Shown piece by piece: positions 1-5,554 of a stretch of 9,668 nt of DNA; position 1 is the stretch's first letter; each line of letters starts with the position of its first letter. Both the position numbers and the translations under genes were made by a program. Location: positions 1-9,668 of the forward strand of contig CAMXZR010000064.1 in the NCBI GenBank assembly GCA_947253595.1, given 5' to 3'. Origin of the DNA: an uncultured Olsenella sp. (GTDB lineage: Bacteria; Actinomycetota; Coriobacteriia; Coriobacteriales; Atopobiaceae). A model generated the notes under the pieces. It was not told the origin of the DNA. It was given only the letters and a program-made list of their open reading frames with translations, and ran no database searches.

Positions 1-38
1 GAGTATCGTCGGCAGCGTCAGATGTGTATAAGAGACAG
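1..38 (+). other. Nextera sequencing adapter left at the contig end
   Basis: Positions 6-38 match the Illumina Nextera read-1 transposase adapter: the primer part is at 6-19 and the 19-base Tn5 mosaic end at 20-38. The five bases before it (gagta) equal the last five bases of the i5 index I recall as S507, as expected if the read ran into the index. This segment is synthetic and untrimmed, so genomic sequence begins at 39. Translations through it give the well-known artefact peptides MCIRDR, MYKRQ and, on the minus strand, LSLIHI followed by a stop. No open reading frame touching this segment should be annotated. Confidence 0.98.
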
Positions 39-140
39 GGCCAGGACGGGCGCGCGCAGGACGAGCCGCCAGATTGCGGCGGCCACCTCCTCGTTCGAGA
101 CCACCTCGAACTCGTGCAGCCCGACTTTCGAGCTAGGCAT
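39..140 (-). CDS. pyrK: Dihydroorotate dehydrogenase B electron-transfer subunit PyrK, N-terminal fragment cut by contig end
   Basis: PyrK is the FAD and [2Fe-2S] subunit that passes electrons from the PyrD subunit's FMN to NAD+ in type 1B dihydroorotate dehydrogenase. Only the first 34 codons are present, from the ATG at 140 to the adapter junction. The stretch around residues 13-31 (EVVSNEEVAAAIWRLVLRAP) resembles the opening beta-strands of the ferredoxin-reductase-like FAD domain, where PyrK proteins typically read 'V..NEE.A.G.YRL.L.AP'. A full PyrK is about 250-280 residues, so the FAD, NAD and Cys-rich cluster regions are all missing. A GGGGGAG ribosome binding site (151-157) lies 10 bases before the ATG. 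Position directly after pyrC fits pyr operons in which pyrK and pyrD follow. The frame continues into the adapter as LSLIHI and a stop, giving a false complete 40-residue ORF. Identity rests on a short N-terminus plus context. Confidence 0.8.
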
Positions 141-150
141 CAACTTGCAA

Positions 151-192
151 CTCCCCCGCTGCGCGGGGAGGCGTCCCTCGGGGACGCCTCCC
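151..192 (-). promoter_or_regulatory. Structured pyrC-pyrK intercistronic RNA with an anti-Shine-Dalgarno element
   Basis: The 70-base gap between pyrC and pyrK contains a perfect 12-bp hairpin: GGGAGGCGTCCC at 192-181, loop CGA, GGGACGCCTCCC at 177-166 (minus-strand reading). The CTCCCC at the 3' end of this hairpin (170-165) can instead pair with the pyrK ribosome binding site GGGGGAG (157-151), giving an 8-bp stem with one bulged G and a GCA loop. The two structures share bases and cannot coexist. No T-run follows, so it is not an ordinary intrinsic terminator. It may set PyrK translation relative to PyrC, or protect the mRNA 3' end of the upstream genes. The pairing is seen in sequence; the role is inferred. 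Confidence 0.6.
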
Positions 193-210
193 GTCCTACT
201 GGTCCCCAGG

Positions 211-1503
211 CTAGGCCACGACGCCGTTCGACATGGTGCGGCGTCCGTCGACGAAGACGTCCGTGGCGGCGCCGACCAGGGTCTGGCCCAGGAAGGCGGA
301 GTTCTTGGAGAGGCCCTGGAAGTAGCCCTCATCGACCTTGACCTCGAGTTCGGGGTCCACCAGCGTGAGGTCGGCGCGAGAGCCCGCCTCGATGCGCACG
401 GGACGCAGCCTGAGCAGGCTGCGGGGGTTGACGGCCATGACCTCGACGAGGCGACCCCAGCTCATCCTGCCCGTGCGCACGAGATGCGTGAGCATGAGGG
501 GCAGGGAGGTCTCGAGCCCGACGGTGCCGAAGAAGGCAATCTCCCACTCGCAGTCCTTCTCGTGCTGGGCATGGGGCGCGTGGTCGGTCACCACGCAGTC
601 TATCGAGCCGTCCAGGATGCCCTCGACCAGCGCCTCCATGTCGGAGGGAAGGCGCAGGGGCGGGTTCATCTTGAGGTTGGTGTCGTACGCGTCCGTGATG
701 TCGTCCTCGTTGAGGAAGAGGTGGTGGGGCGTCACCTCGCAGGTCACGGGCAGGCCCTCGGCCTTGGCCGACTTGACCAGCTCGAGGCCCTTCCTGGTGG
801 AGATGTGCGCGATGTGCAGCGGGCAGCCGGTGAGGCGGCAGAGCTCGATGTCGCGGTAGATCTCCATCTCCTCGCCCAGCGCGGGCCAGCCGAACATGCC
901 GAGCCTCGTGGAGGCCTTGCCCTCGTTGATGACGCCGTGCGCCGAGAGGGACTCGTCCTCGCAGTGGGCGATGGCGACGCGGTCGAACTGCGAGACGTAA
1001 TCCATGCACGTGCGCATCATGCCGGCGCTCTGGACGCCGTGCCCGTCGTCCGAGAAGGCGCAGGCACCCTCCATGACCATGTCGCCGATCTCGGCCAGGG
1101 CCTCGCCCTTCTGGCCGCGGGTGAGCGCGCCGATGGGGCGCACGTGGCAGAGCCCGGCGGCGCGGGCGCGGTCGACCTGGTAGCGCACGCCGGTTCCGGT
1201 GTCGGTCACCGGGTCCGTGTTGGGCATGGTCGCGACGTCGGTGAAGCCTCCGTGGGTGGCGGCGCGGGCACCGGTCTCGATGGTCTCCTTGTACTCGAAG
1301 CCGGGGTCGCGGAAGTGCACGTGCATGTCCACGAGGCCGGGCACGAGGTACCTGCCGGAGCAGTCTATGACCTCGCAGCCGTCGGGGGCCTCGATGGACT
1401 CCTCGACCGCTGCGACCTCCTTGCCGTCCACCAGCACGTCGCGGACGTCGTCCAGGCCGAGCTGAGGGTCGACGACGTGGGCAGCCTTAAGCAGAAACGC
1501 CAT
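211..1503 (-). CDS. pyrC: Dihydroorotase (class I)
   Basis: This cytoplasmic zinc amidohydrolase cyclises N-carbamoyl-L-aspartate to dihydroorotate, the third step of de novo UMP synthesis. The protein has 430 residues, normal for class I dihydroorotase. The metal-site residues are all present: H61 and H63 in the DMHVHFRDPG motif, with substrate-binding R65, then D153 in SDDGHG, H180 in AHCEDE, H233 in HIAHIS, and D307 in TDHAPH. The D153/H180 spacing matches class I enzymes, which use this Asp where class II enzymes have a carboxylated Lys. I chose the ATG at 1503 because GGGAGGAG lies just upstream, whereas the open frame extending to 1572 has no such site and encodes unrelated sequence. 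The gene overlaps the end of pyrB by 17 bases, suggesting coupled translation. It ends with TAG, followed by the structured gap before pyrK. Confidence 0.97.
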   Translation of the reverse strand: MAFLLKAAHVVDPQLGLDDVRDVLVDGKEVAAVEESIEAPDGCEVIDCSGRYLVPGLVDMHVHFRDPGFEYKETIETGARAATHGGFTDVATMPNTDPVTDTGTGVRYQVDRARAAGLCHVRPIGALTRGQKGEALAEIGDMVMEGACAFSDDGHGVQSAGMMRTCMDYVSQFDRVAIAHCEDESLSAHGVINEGKASTRLGMFGWPALGEEMEIYRDIELCRLTGCPLHIAHISTRKGLELVKSAKAEGLPVTCEVTPHHLFLNEDDITDAYDTNLKMNPPLRLPSDMEALVEGILDGSIDCVVTDHAPHAQHEKDCEWEIAFFGTVGLETSLPLMLTHLVRTGRMSWGRLVEVMAVNPRSLLRLRPVRIEAGSRADLTLVDPELEVKVDEGYFQGLSKNSAFLGQTLVGAATDVFVDGRRTMSNGVVA

Positions 1504-2422
1504 TGTTCTCTCCTCCCAGGAGCAGGTACATCTCGGCCATGCGGGTGAGGACACCGGCGTTGACCTGGTCAAGGATCCTCGATCGTGCGCAGTCGGCCAC
1601 GTCCGCGTTGATCTCCATGCCGCGGTTCATGGGACCCGGGTGGCAGATGATGGCCTCGGGCCTCATGCGGCCGACGCGCCTCATGTCCAGGCCGTAGAGG
1701 CGGTTGTACTCGCGGCGGGACGGGATGGCAGCGCCCTCCATGCGCTCGAGCTGGACGCGGAGCATGTACACGACGTCCATGTCCTCGATGACCTCGTCGA
1801 GGCTGGAGGTCTGGGGGCAGCCGAACCAGTCGGGGTCGTCCACCTGGAAGGTCGGGGGGCCCACCAGCGTGACGTCCGCGCCCATGGTCTTGAGCGCGGG
1901 TGCCAGCGAGCCGCAGACGCGGCTGTGCGCCAGGTCGCCCACGATGGCGACCTTCAGGCCGTCGAGGTGGCCGAAGTTCTTGCGGATGGTGTAGAGGTCG
2001 AGCATGGCCTGGGTGGGGTGCTGGTGCTTTCCGTCGCCGGCGTTGATCACCACGGCATCGGTGTTCTCCGTGATCTTCTGCGGGGTACCCGCCAGCTTGG
2101 CGCGGCAGATGAACATGTCGACGTTCATGGCGTCGATGGTCTGGATGGTGTCGGCCAGGCTCTCGCCCTTGACCACCGAGGAGGTGGAGCCGCCCATGCT
2201 CAGGCTGTCGGCCGAGAGGCGCTTCTCCGCCAGCTCGAAGGAGCTCTTGGTGCGCGTGGAGGGCTCCAGGAAGAGGTTGACGATGGTGCGGCCGCGCAGC
2301 GCCGGGACCTTCTTGATGGCGCGGTTGTTGACCGACTCGAACGAGGCTGCGGTGTCGAGGATCTGCGTTATGTCATCGGCAGTGAGGCTGTACGTGTCGA
2401 TGAGATGCTTTACCGAGAGCAT
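1487..2422 (-). CDS. pyrB: Aspartate carbamoyltransferase catalytic subunit
   Basis: This enzyme condenses carbamoyl phosphate with L-aspartate to form N-carbamoyl-L-aspartate, the committed pyrimidine step. The 311-residue length is standard for the catalytic chain; no regulatory pyrI is present. Key motifs are the carbamoyl-phosphate loop EPSTRTKSSFE (53-63), the mobile 80s loop with STSSVVKGES (79-88, K85), HPTQ (135-138), GDLAHSR (162-168), LRVQ (221-224) and HPGPMNRG (261-268). The usual STRTR reads STRTK here, so the second Arg is Lys59 while the catalytic first Arg (R57) is kept. The ATG at 2422 directly abuts the pyrR TAA stop (TAAATG), and GGAGG sits inside the end of pyrR about 10 bases before it. 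The last codons overlap the start of pyrC. Control of pyrR by leader attenuation would therefore govern this gene too. Confidence 0.97.
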   Translation of the reverse strand: MLSVKHLIDTYSLTADDITQILDTAASFESVNNRAIKKVPALRGRTIVNLFLEPSTRTKSSFELAEKRLSADSLSMGGSTSSVVKGESLADTIQTIDAMNVDMFICRAKLAGTPQKITENTDAVVINAGDGKHQHPTQAMLDLYTIRKNFGHLDGLKVAIVGDLAHSRVCGSLAPALKTMGADVTLVGPPTFQVDDPDWFGCPQTSSLDEVIEDMDVVYMLRVQLERMEGAAIPSRREYNRLYGLDMRRVGRMRPEAIICHPGPMNRGMEINADVADCARSRILDQVNAGVLTRMAEMYLLLGGENNGVSA

Positions 2423-2995
2423 TTACCTGGCACCTCCGGGGTTCTTCTCGTCTTTGACGTCCCAGATCTCCACGCCGTCGCGGCCGTCGAGGCCCTCGAC
2501 GCAGACGCGCACGTCCTCCTCGTGGGAGGAGGGCACGTTCTTGCCCACGTAGTCGGCGCGGATGGGCAGCTCGCGATGGCCGCGATCGACCATGACCGCC
2601 AGTTGGACCGTCCTGGGACGTCCATAGTCCATGAGGGCGTTGAGGGCGGAGCGCACCGTCCGGCCAGTGTAGAGGACGTCGTCCACGAGGACTATGTCCT
2701 TGCCGTCCACCGAGAAGGGAATGTTGGTGCCGTGCAGCACCGGGGCGATGTTGCGCATGACGTCGTCGCGGTAGAAGCTGATGTCCAGGGAGCCGATCTG
2801 GGGACGGGACCCCTCGATCTTCTCGATGGCCGTGGCGAGCCTGTTCGCCAGCGTCTCTCCGCGGCGGATGATGCCGACCAGCGCGATCTGCCGAGCGCCC
2901 TCGTTGCGCTCGATGATCTCGTGGGCTATGCGGGTCACCGCCCGCTCCATAGCCTGGCCATCCATGATGGTCGCCTTGGGTCTGGACTGTTCCAT
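2423..2995 (-). CDS. pyrR: Bifunctional pyr operon attenuation regulator / uracil phosphoribosyltransferase PyrR
   Basis: PyrR binds pyr mRNA leaders when UMP or UTP is plentiful and promotes termination. Many members also convert uracil and PRPP to UMP. The 190-residue protein has the type I phosphoribosyltransferase fold. The PRPP-binding motif is VLVDDVLYTGRT (102-113, acidic pair D105/D106), with the catalytic-loop region GSLDISFYRDD (68-78) and the VDRGHRELPIRADYVGKNVP block (136-155) typical of PyrR. I chose the ATG at 2995 because GGGAGGAG lies six or so bases upstream. A longer open frame to 3094 would translate through the leader terminator and is not PyrR-like. It is the first gene of the operon and immediately precedes pyrB, so it probably regulates its own transcript. 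Confidence 0.97.
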   Translation of the reverse strand: MEQSRPKATIMDGQAMERAVTRIAHEIIERNEGARQIALVGIIRRGETLANRLATAIEKIEGSRPQIGSLDISFYRDDVMRNIAPVLHGTNIPFSVDGKDIVLVDDVLYTGRTVRSALNALMDYGRPRTVQLAVMVDRGHRELPIRADYVGKNVPSSHEEDVRVCVEGLDGRDGVEIWDVKDEKNPGGAR

Positions 2996-3015
2996 TGCTC
3001 TCCTCCCAGAACTAG

Positions 3016-3054
3016 AAAAAAGATGCCCTGACCGTCTGGCGACGGCACAAGGCA
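3016..3054 (-). terminator. Intrinsic terminator in the pyrR leader (attenuator)
   Basis: Read on the minus strand, TGCCTTG(T)GCCGTC (3054-3041) pairs with GACGGTCAGGGCA (3036-3024) around a GCCA loop, giving a 13-bp stem with one bulged T and two G-U pairs. It is followed by TCTTTTTTC (T-run 3021-3016). It lies between the candidate pyr promoter and the pyrR ribosome binding site, so RNA polymerase must read through it to express any pyr gene. That placement is the hallmark of pyrimidine attenuation in pyrR-led operons. Confidence 0.88.
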
Positions 3055-3114
3055 CCTGGGATGAGGCCATGTAGGGACGCAACTGGTCCCGCACCTTACC
3101 GGTATCTCGTACCG
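3047..3114 (-). promoter_or_regulatory. Candidate PyrR-responsive leader with competing hairpins
   Basis: Three upstream pairings can be drawn on the minus-strand RNA. First is CGGTA-CGAGA-TACCG (3114-3100), whose loop fits the NGNGA loop I recall for PyrR binding hairpins. Second is GTG(C)GGGAC-CAGTTGC-GTCCCTAC (3094-3071). Third is a candidate antiterminator pairing ACATGGC/CT (3072-3064) with AGG(T)GCC(T)TGT (3057-3047), which takes bases from the 5' arm of the terminator (3054-3041). The second and third share only two bases, so the switching geometry is not certain. The usual UCC/GG flanks of Bacillus PyrR sites are not clear here. Confidence 0.5.
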
Positions 3115-3133
3115 CGCTTAAAGGTCAGCAAGA

Positions 3134-3161
3134 ACGATACACGAATTTGACCCCGTGGCAA
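3134..3161 (-). promoter_or_regulatory. Candidate sigma-70-type promoter of the pyr operon
   Basis: Minus strand: -35 TTGCCA (3161-3156), a 16-base spacer, and -10 TATCGT (3139-3134). The start would fall near 3127, giving a leader of about 130 bases with all the hairpins and the attenuator downstream. The -10 is not a strong match, so the call leans on position. Confidence 0.45.
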
Positions 3162-3222
3162 GGGCGATTTCGCCGTCAGCCCACCGTCGTCTCCCCGACG
3201 AAAAAAATACAGAGAATCGCGC

Positions 3223-3250
3223 TTGCAAGGCGTTCCTTCTTGGCTATACT
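3223..3250 (+). promoter_or_regulatory. Promoter of the tRNA-Asn gene
   Basis: The -35 is TTGCAA (3223-3228) and the -10 is TATACT (3245-3250), separated by 16 bases. The expected start near 3257 leaves a 5' leader of about 22 bases before the mature tRNA. It points away from the pyr promoter, whose -35 lies about 60 bases to the left. Confidence 0.7.
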
Positions 3251-3278
3251 AGCAATCCGTGCATGGCGCACGACGCAT

Positions 3279-3353
3279 TCCCCGGTGGCGCAGTGGTAGC
3301 GCAGCTGACTGTTAATCAGCGTGTCGCAGGTTCGAATCCTGCCCGGGGAGCCA
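3279..3353 (+). tRNA. tRNA-Asn (anticodon GUU), CCA encoded
   Basis: A complete cloverleaf is visible. The acceptor stem is TCCCCGG (3279-3285) with CCGGGGA (3343-3349). The D stem is GCGC/GCGC (3288-3291, 3299-3302). The anticodon stem is GCTGA/TCAGC with loop CTGTTAA and anticodon GTT at 3311-3313. The T stem is GCAGG/CCTGC with loop TTCGAAT. The discriminator base is G3350 and the 3' CCA (3351-3353) is encoded. It decodes AAC and AAU. It has its own promoter and terminator, so it is a single-gene unit. I see no integrase or split copy suggesting use as an attachment site. Confidence 0.97.
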
Positions 3354-3362
3354 GGAAGTCCG

Positions 3363-3394
3363 GACCTGCGGGAGTCGTCCCGCAGGTCTTTTTT
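3363..3394 (+). terminator. Intrinsic terminator after tRNA-Asn
   Basis: A perfect 10-bp stem GACCTGCGGG (3363-3372) / CCCGCAGGTC (3379-3388) with a six-base loop is followed by TTTTTT (3389-3394). It should end the tRNA transcript and isolate it from the export genes downstream. Confidence 0.93.
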
Positions 3395-3526
3395 CATGTC
3401 ATGTCAATCCCCCCGCTGGCGTCTGGCATTTGCATGAGTGCGTCCGTGGTGTGATAGCATCAATAAGATTATTGCGAACATGGCGTCTACCTGCGTGTAG
3501 GTAGATTTGTATACCCAGGAGGAACC
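3395..3526 (+). promoter_or_regulatory. Upstream region of the export operon: weak promoter candidates, inverted repeat and ribosome binding site
   Basis: Because a strong terminator precedes it, this 132-base stretch should hold the promoter of the downstream genes. It has an AT-rich patch (3459-3476) unlike its surroundings and a possible -35 TTGCAT (3430-3435), but no convincing -10 at proper spacing. A six-base inverted repeat CTACCT/AGGTAG (3487-3492, 3499-3504) with a six-base spacer could be an operator or an mRNA hairpin. AGGAGG (3517-3522) is the ribosome binding site that fixes the TTG start at 3527. Confidence 0.4.
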
Positions 3527-4363
3527 TTGGAAGAAGAGCCGAGCACCAGCACGCACAAGGCCCAGGAGGCCGTGCGCGAGGACGCGTGGTATCCCGCCAA
3601 AGAGCGCGATGCCTCGATCCTGCGGCAGCTCGTCTCGAAGGACTTCAAGCTCAAGTACCGTCGCAGCGCCCTCGGCGTGGCCTGGAGCGTCCTCAATCCC
3701 CTCATGATGATGGCGGTCATGGCCGTGGTCTTCTCCGCCCTGGCAGGCCGCTCCGCCGAGGGGATCCCGAGCTTTCCCCTCTACATCATCCTGGGCAACG
3801 TCACCTTCTCGCTCATGAGCGAGTCAACGAGCCAGGGGATGTCGTCGATTATCGGCGCGGCTTCGCTCCTCAAGAAGGTCAAGATCGACCGCTGGGTGTT
3901 CCCCATCGAGAAGGTCCTCTTCGCCGCGGTCAACTTCGCCTTCTCGCTCATCGCCGTGGCGCTGGTCATGGGGTTCGTGGGGATCTCCCCCACCGTCTAC
4001 ATCCTCATGCTCCCACTCCTCGTCCTCTACCTGGGGACGTTCTGCGCCGGCCTCTCGCTGCTCCTCTCCGCGGCATCGGTCTTCTTCCGCGACGTCATGC
4101 ACCTCTGGGGCGTCGTGCTCACCGCCTGGACCTACGCCACGCCCCTCTTCTACGCGGAGGAGATCCTCCCCGGCTGGCTGCGCTCCCTCGAGGTCTTCAA
4201 CCCCATGTACCACTATGTGCGCTACATCAGGGAGCTCGTGCTCTACGGGCGCATGCCCTCCCTCAGGCTCAACCTGGCCTGCGCGGGCTGCGCCATCATC
4301 TCGCTCGCGGTCGGGTGGCTTGTGTTCCGCAGGAACGAACGCAAGTTCATCCTCTACATCTAG
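3527..4363 (+). CDS. wzm: ABC-2 type polysaccharide/teichoic acid export permease (Wzm/TagG family)
   Basis: This is the membrane half of an ABC exporter that flips undecaprenyl-linked glycans or teichoic-acid-like polymers across the cytoplasmic membrane. The 278-residue protein has a charged cytoplasmic N-terminus, then the family's interfacial segment KDFKLKYRRSALGVAWSVLNP (38-58). About six hydrophobic helices follow, near 51-73, 84-105, 128-151, 155-182, 190-210 and 246-267. The FFRDV (186-190) and NPMYHYVRYIRELVLYG (225-241) regions are typical of Wzm, TagG and RgpC proteins. Translation starts at a TTG, four bases after AGGAGG; no in-frame ATG occurs until residue 59, inside the first helix. 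The ATPase gene follows nine bases after the stop and must be its partner. The substrate cannot be told from sequence; O-antigen, rhamnan or teichoic acid are all possible. Confidence 0.92.
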   Translation: MEEEPSTSTHKAQEAVREDAWYPAKERDASILRQLVSKDFKLKYRRSALGVAWSVLNPLMMMAVMAVVFSALAGRSAEGIPSFPLYIILGNVTFSLMSESTSQGMSSIIGAASLLKKVKIDRWVFPIEKVLFAAVNFAFSLIAVALVMGFVGISPTVYILMLPLLVLYLGTFCAGLSLLLSAASVFFRDVMHLWGVVLTAWTYATPLFYAEEILPGWLRSLEVFNPMYHYVRYIRELVLYGRMPSLRLNLACAGCAIISLAVGWLVFRRNERKFILYI

Positions 4364-4372
4364 GAGAAGTTC

Positions 4373-5503
4373 GTGGCCGAGACCAGCAGCAACATATCGG
4401 GCGCGACGCCCACGGACGCCCAGGCGGGACCCGGCTGGGATGTGACCCTCAAGCTCTCGGCCGACGAGGTCGAGGACGGGACCCCCATCTTCACCATCGC
4501 CCACGTGGAGGGCTCCGTCGAGGGGGAGGACCTCGAGTACCGCTTCCTCTGGTCCCTCGACGTGGAGAGGGACGGACCTCTCCACGGCTGCTCTGGCGCG
4601 TACAACGATCAGCCCCAGTGGGGATTCATACCGCCGCAGACCGGCTCGTACTGGATCTGCGCCAGCGTGCGCCACAAGCGCACGGGCGTGGTCCTAGAGT
4701 CCGCGCGCTGGGTCAGCGTCCGGGAGGACGAGAGCTTCAGGCGCCCTCCCCTTCCCGCCGCCGACGCCCCGAGCGTGGTCGAGGTCAAGGACGTATCGAT
4801 GATCTTCAACATCGCGTCCGAGCAGTTCAACTCCCTCAAGGAGTACTTCCTCGCCCTCGCCCGCCACGAGCTCAAGTTCAAGGAGTTCCGCGCCCTCGAC
4901 CACATCGACTTCGAGGTCAAGCGCGGCGAGGCCTTTGGCCTGGTGGGCACCAACGGCTCCGGAAAGTCCACCATGCTCAAGATCATCGCCGGCGTGTTGG
5001 ACGCGAGCGAGGGCAGCTGCACGGTCCGCGGCACCATCGCCCCTCTCATCGAGCTGGGGGCGGGCTTCGACATGGACCTCACCGCCAAGGAGAACATCTA
5101 CCTCAACGGCGCGCTGCTGGGCTACCGGAAGGACTTCGTCGACGCCCACTTCCAGGAGATAGTCGACTTCGCCGAGCTGCAGGACTTCATGGACATGCCG
5201 CTCAAGAACTACTCCAGCGGCATGGTGGCGCGCATCGCCTTCTCCATCGCCACCATCACCGAGCCCGACATCCTCATCGTGGACGAGACCCTCTCCGTGG
5301 GGGACTTCCTCTTCCAGAAGAAGTGCGAGCGCCGCATCAAGGAGCTCGTGCAGTCAGACGGGGTCACCGTCCTGCTCGTGAGCCACTCCATCGACCTGGT
5401 GGAGCGAATCTGCGACCGCGTCTGCTGGATCGAGAAGGGCAGGATGCGGATGGTGGGGCCTACGGACGAGGTCTGTGACGCCTACAAGAGGCTCGCCGGC
5501 TAG
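4373..5503 (+). CDS. wzt: ABC exporter ATPase (Wzt/TagH family) with an extra N-terminal domain
   Basis: This is the ATP-hydrolysing subunit that powers the permease encoded just upstream. The nucleotide-binding domain covers about residues 134-376. It has Walker A GTNGSGKST (192-200), the family-typical signature YSSGM (280-284), Walker B with D304 and catalytic E305 in LIVDETLSVGD, and the H-loop His338. Before it lie about 130 residues that are not part of an ATPase: a hydrophilic start, a strand-rich Trp/Tyr-rich segment (about 22-118, including YRFLW and PQTGSYWICASV), and a Pro-rich linker (122-133). It looks like an Ig-like or carbohydrate-binding beta-sandwich. Wzt proteins usually carry glycan-binding domains at the C-terminus; here the protein ends soon after the ATPase core. 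The GTG start has AGGAG overlapping the wzm stop. The first in-frame ATG is codon 143, which would remove the first ATPase strand, so the extension is probably real. Confidence 0.92.
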   Translation: MAETSSNISGATPTDAQAGPGWDVTLKLSADEVEDGTPIFTIAHVEGSVEGEDLEYRFLWSLDVERDGPLHGCSGAYNDQPQWGFIPPQTGSYWICASVRHKRTGVVLESARWVSVREDESFRRPPLPAADAPSVVEVKDVSMIFNIASEQFNSLKEYFLALARHELKFKEFRALDHIDFEVKRGEAFGLVGTNGSGKSTMLKIIAGVLDASEGSCTVRGTIAPLIELGAGFDMDLTAKENIYLNGALLGYRKDFVDAHFQEIVDFAELQDFMDMPLKNYSSGMVARIAFSIATITEPDILIVDETLSVGDFLFQKKCERRIKELVQSDGVTVLLVSHSIDLVERICDRVCWIEKGRMRMVGPTDEVCDAYKRLAG

Positions 5504-5554
5504 CTCGGTGGCAACGCAAGCACTCGACCGGGCCCCGCCCGAGGACGGAATGTC

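Noticed and set aside
151..192. Intrinsic terminator between pyrC and pyrK
   Set aside because: The 12-bp stem is strong, but the RNA that follows is GC-rich without a U-run and leads directly into the pyrK ribosome binding site.
22..1548. Long plus-strand open frame (508 codons) opposite pyrC, and a similar one at 1640-3031 opposite pyrB/pyrR
   Set aside because: Both are antisense shadows produced by the high GC content of real minus-strand genes. The first begins inside the adapter (MCIRDR), and neither resembles a known protein.
1504..1572. Longer PyrC start at 1572
   Set aside because: The extra residues lie within pyrB coding sequence, and the ATG at 1503 has GGGAGGAG at good spacing and begins with standard dihydroorotase sequence.
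2996..3094. Longer PyrR start at 3094
   Set aside because: It would translate through the leader terminator and adds unrelated sequence; the ATG at 2995 has a strong ribosome binding site and the normal PyrR length.
3155..3454. 99-codon plus-strand frame running through the tRNA gene and its terminator
   Set aside because: It overlaps a complete functional tRNA, its promoter and its terminator, so it is a chance open frame.
3586..5478. 630-codon open frame spanning the permease and ATPase genes in another frame
   Set aside because: It overlaps two genes with clear family motifs and ribosome binding sites, and its product is Arg/Pro/His-rich low-complexity sequence typical of a GC-rich off-frame.
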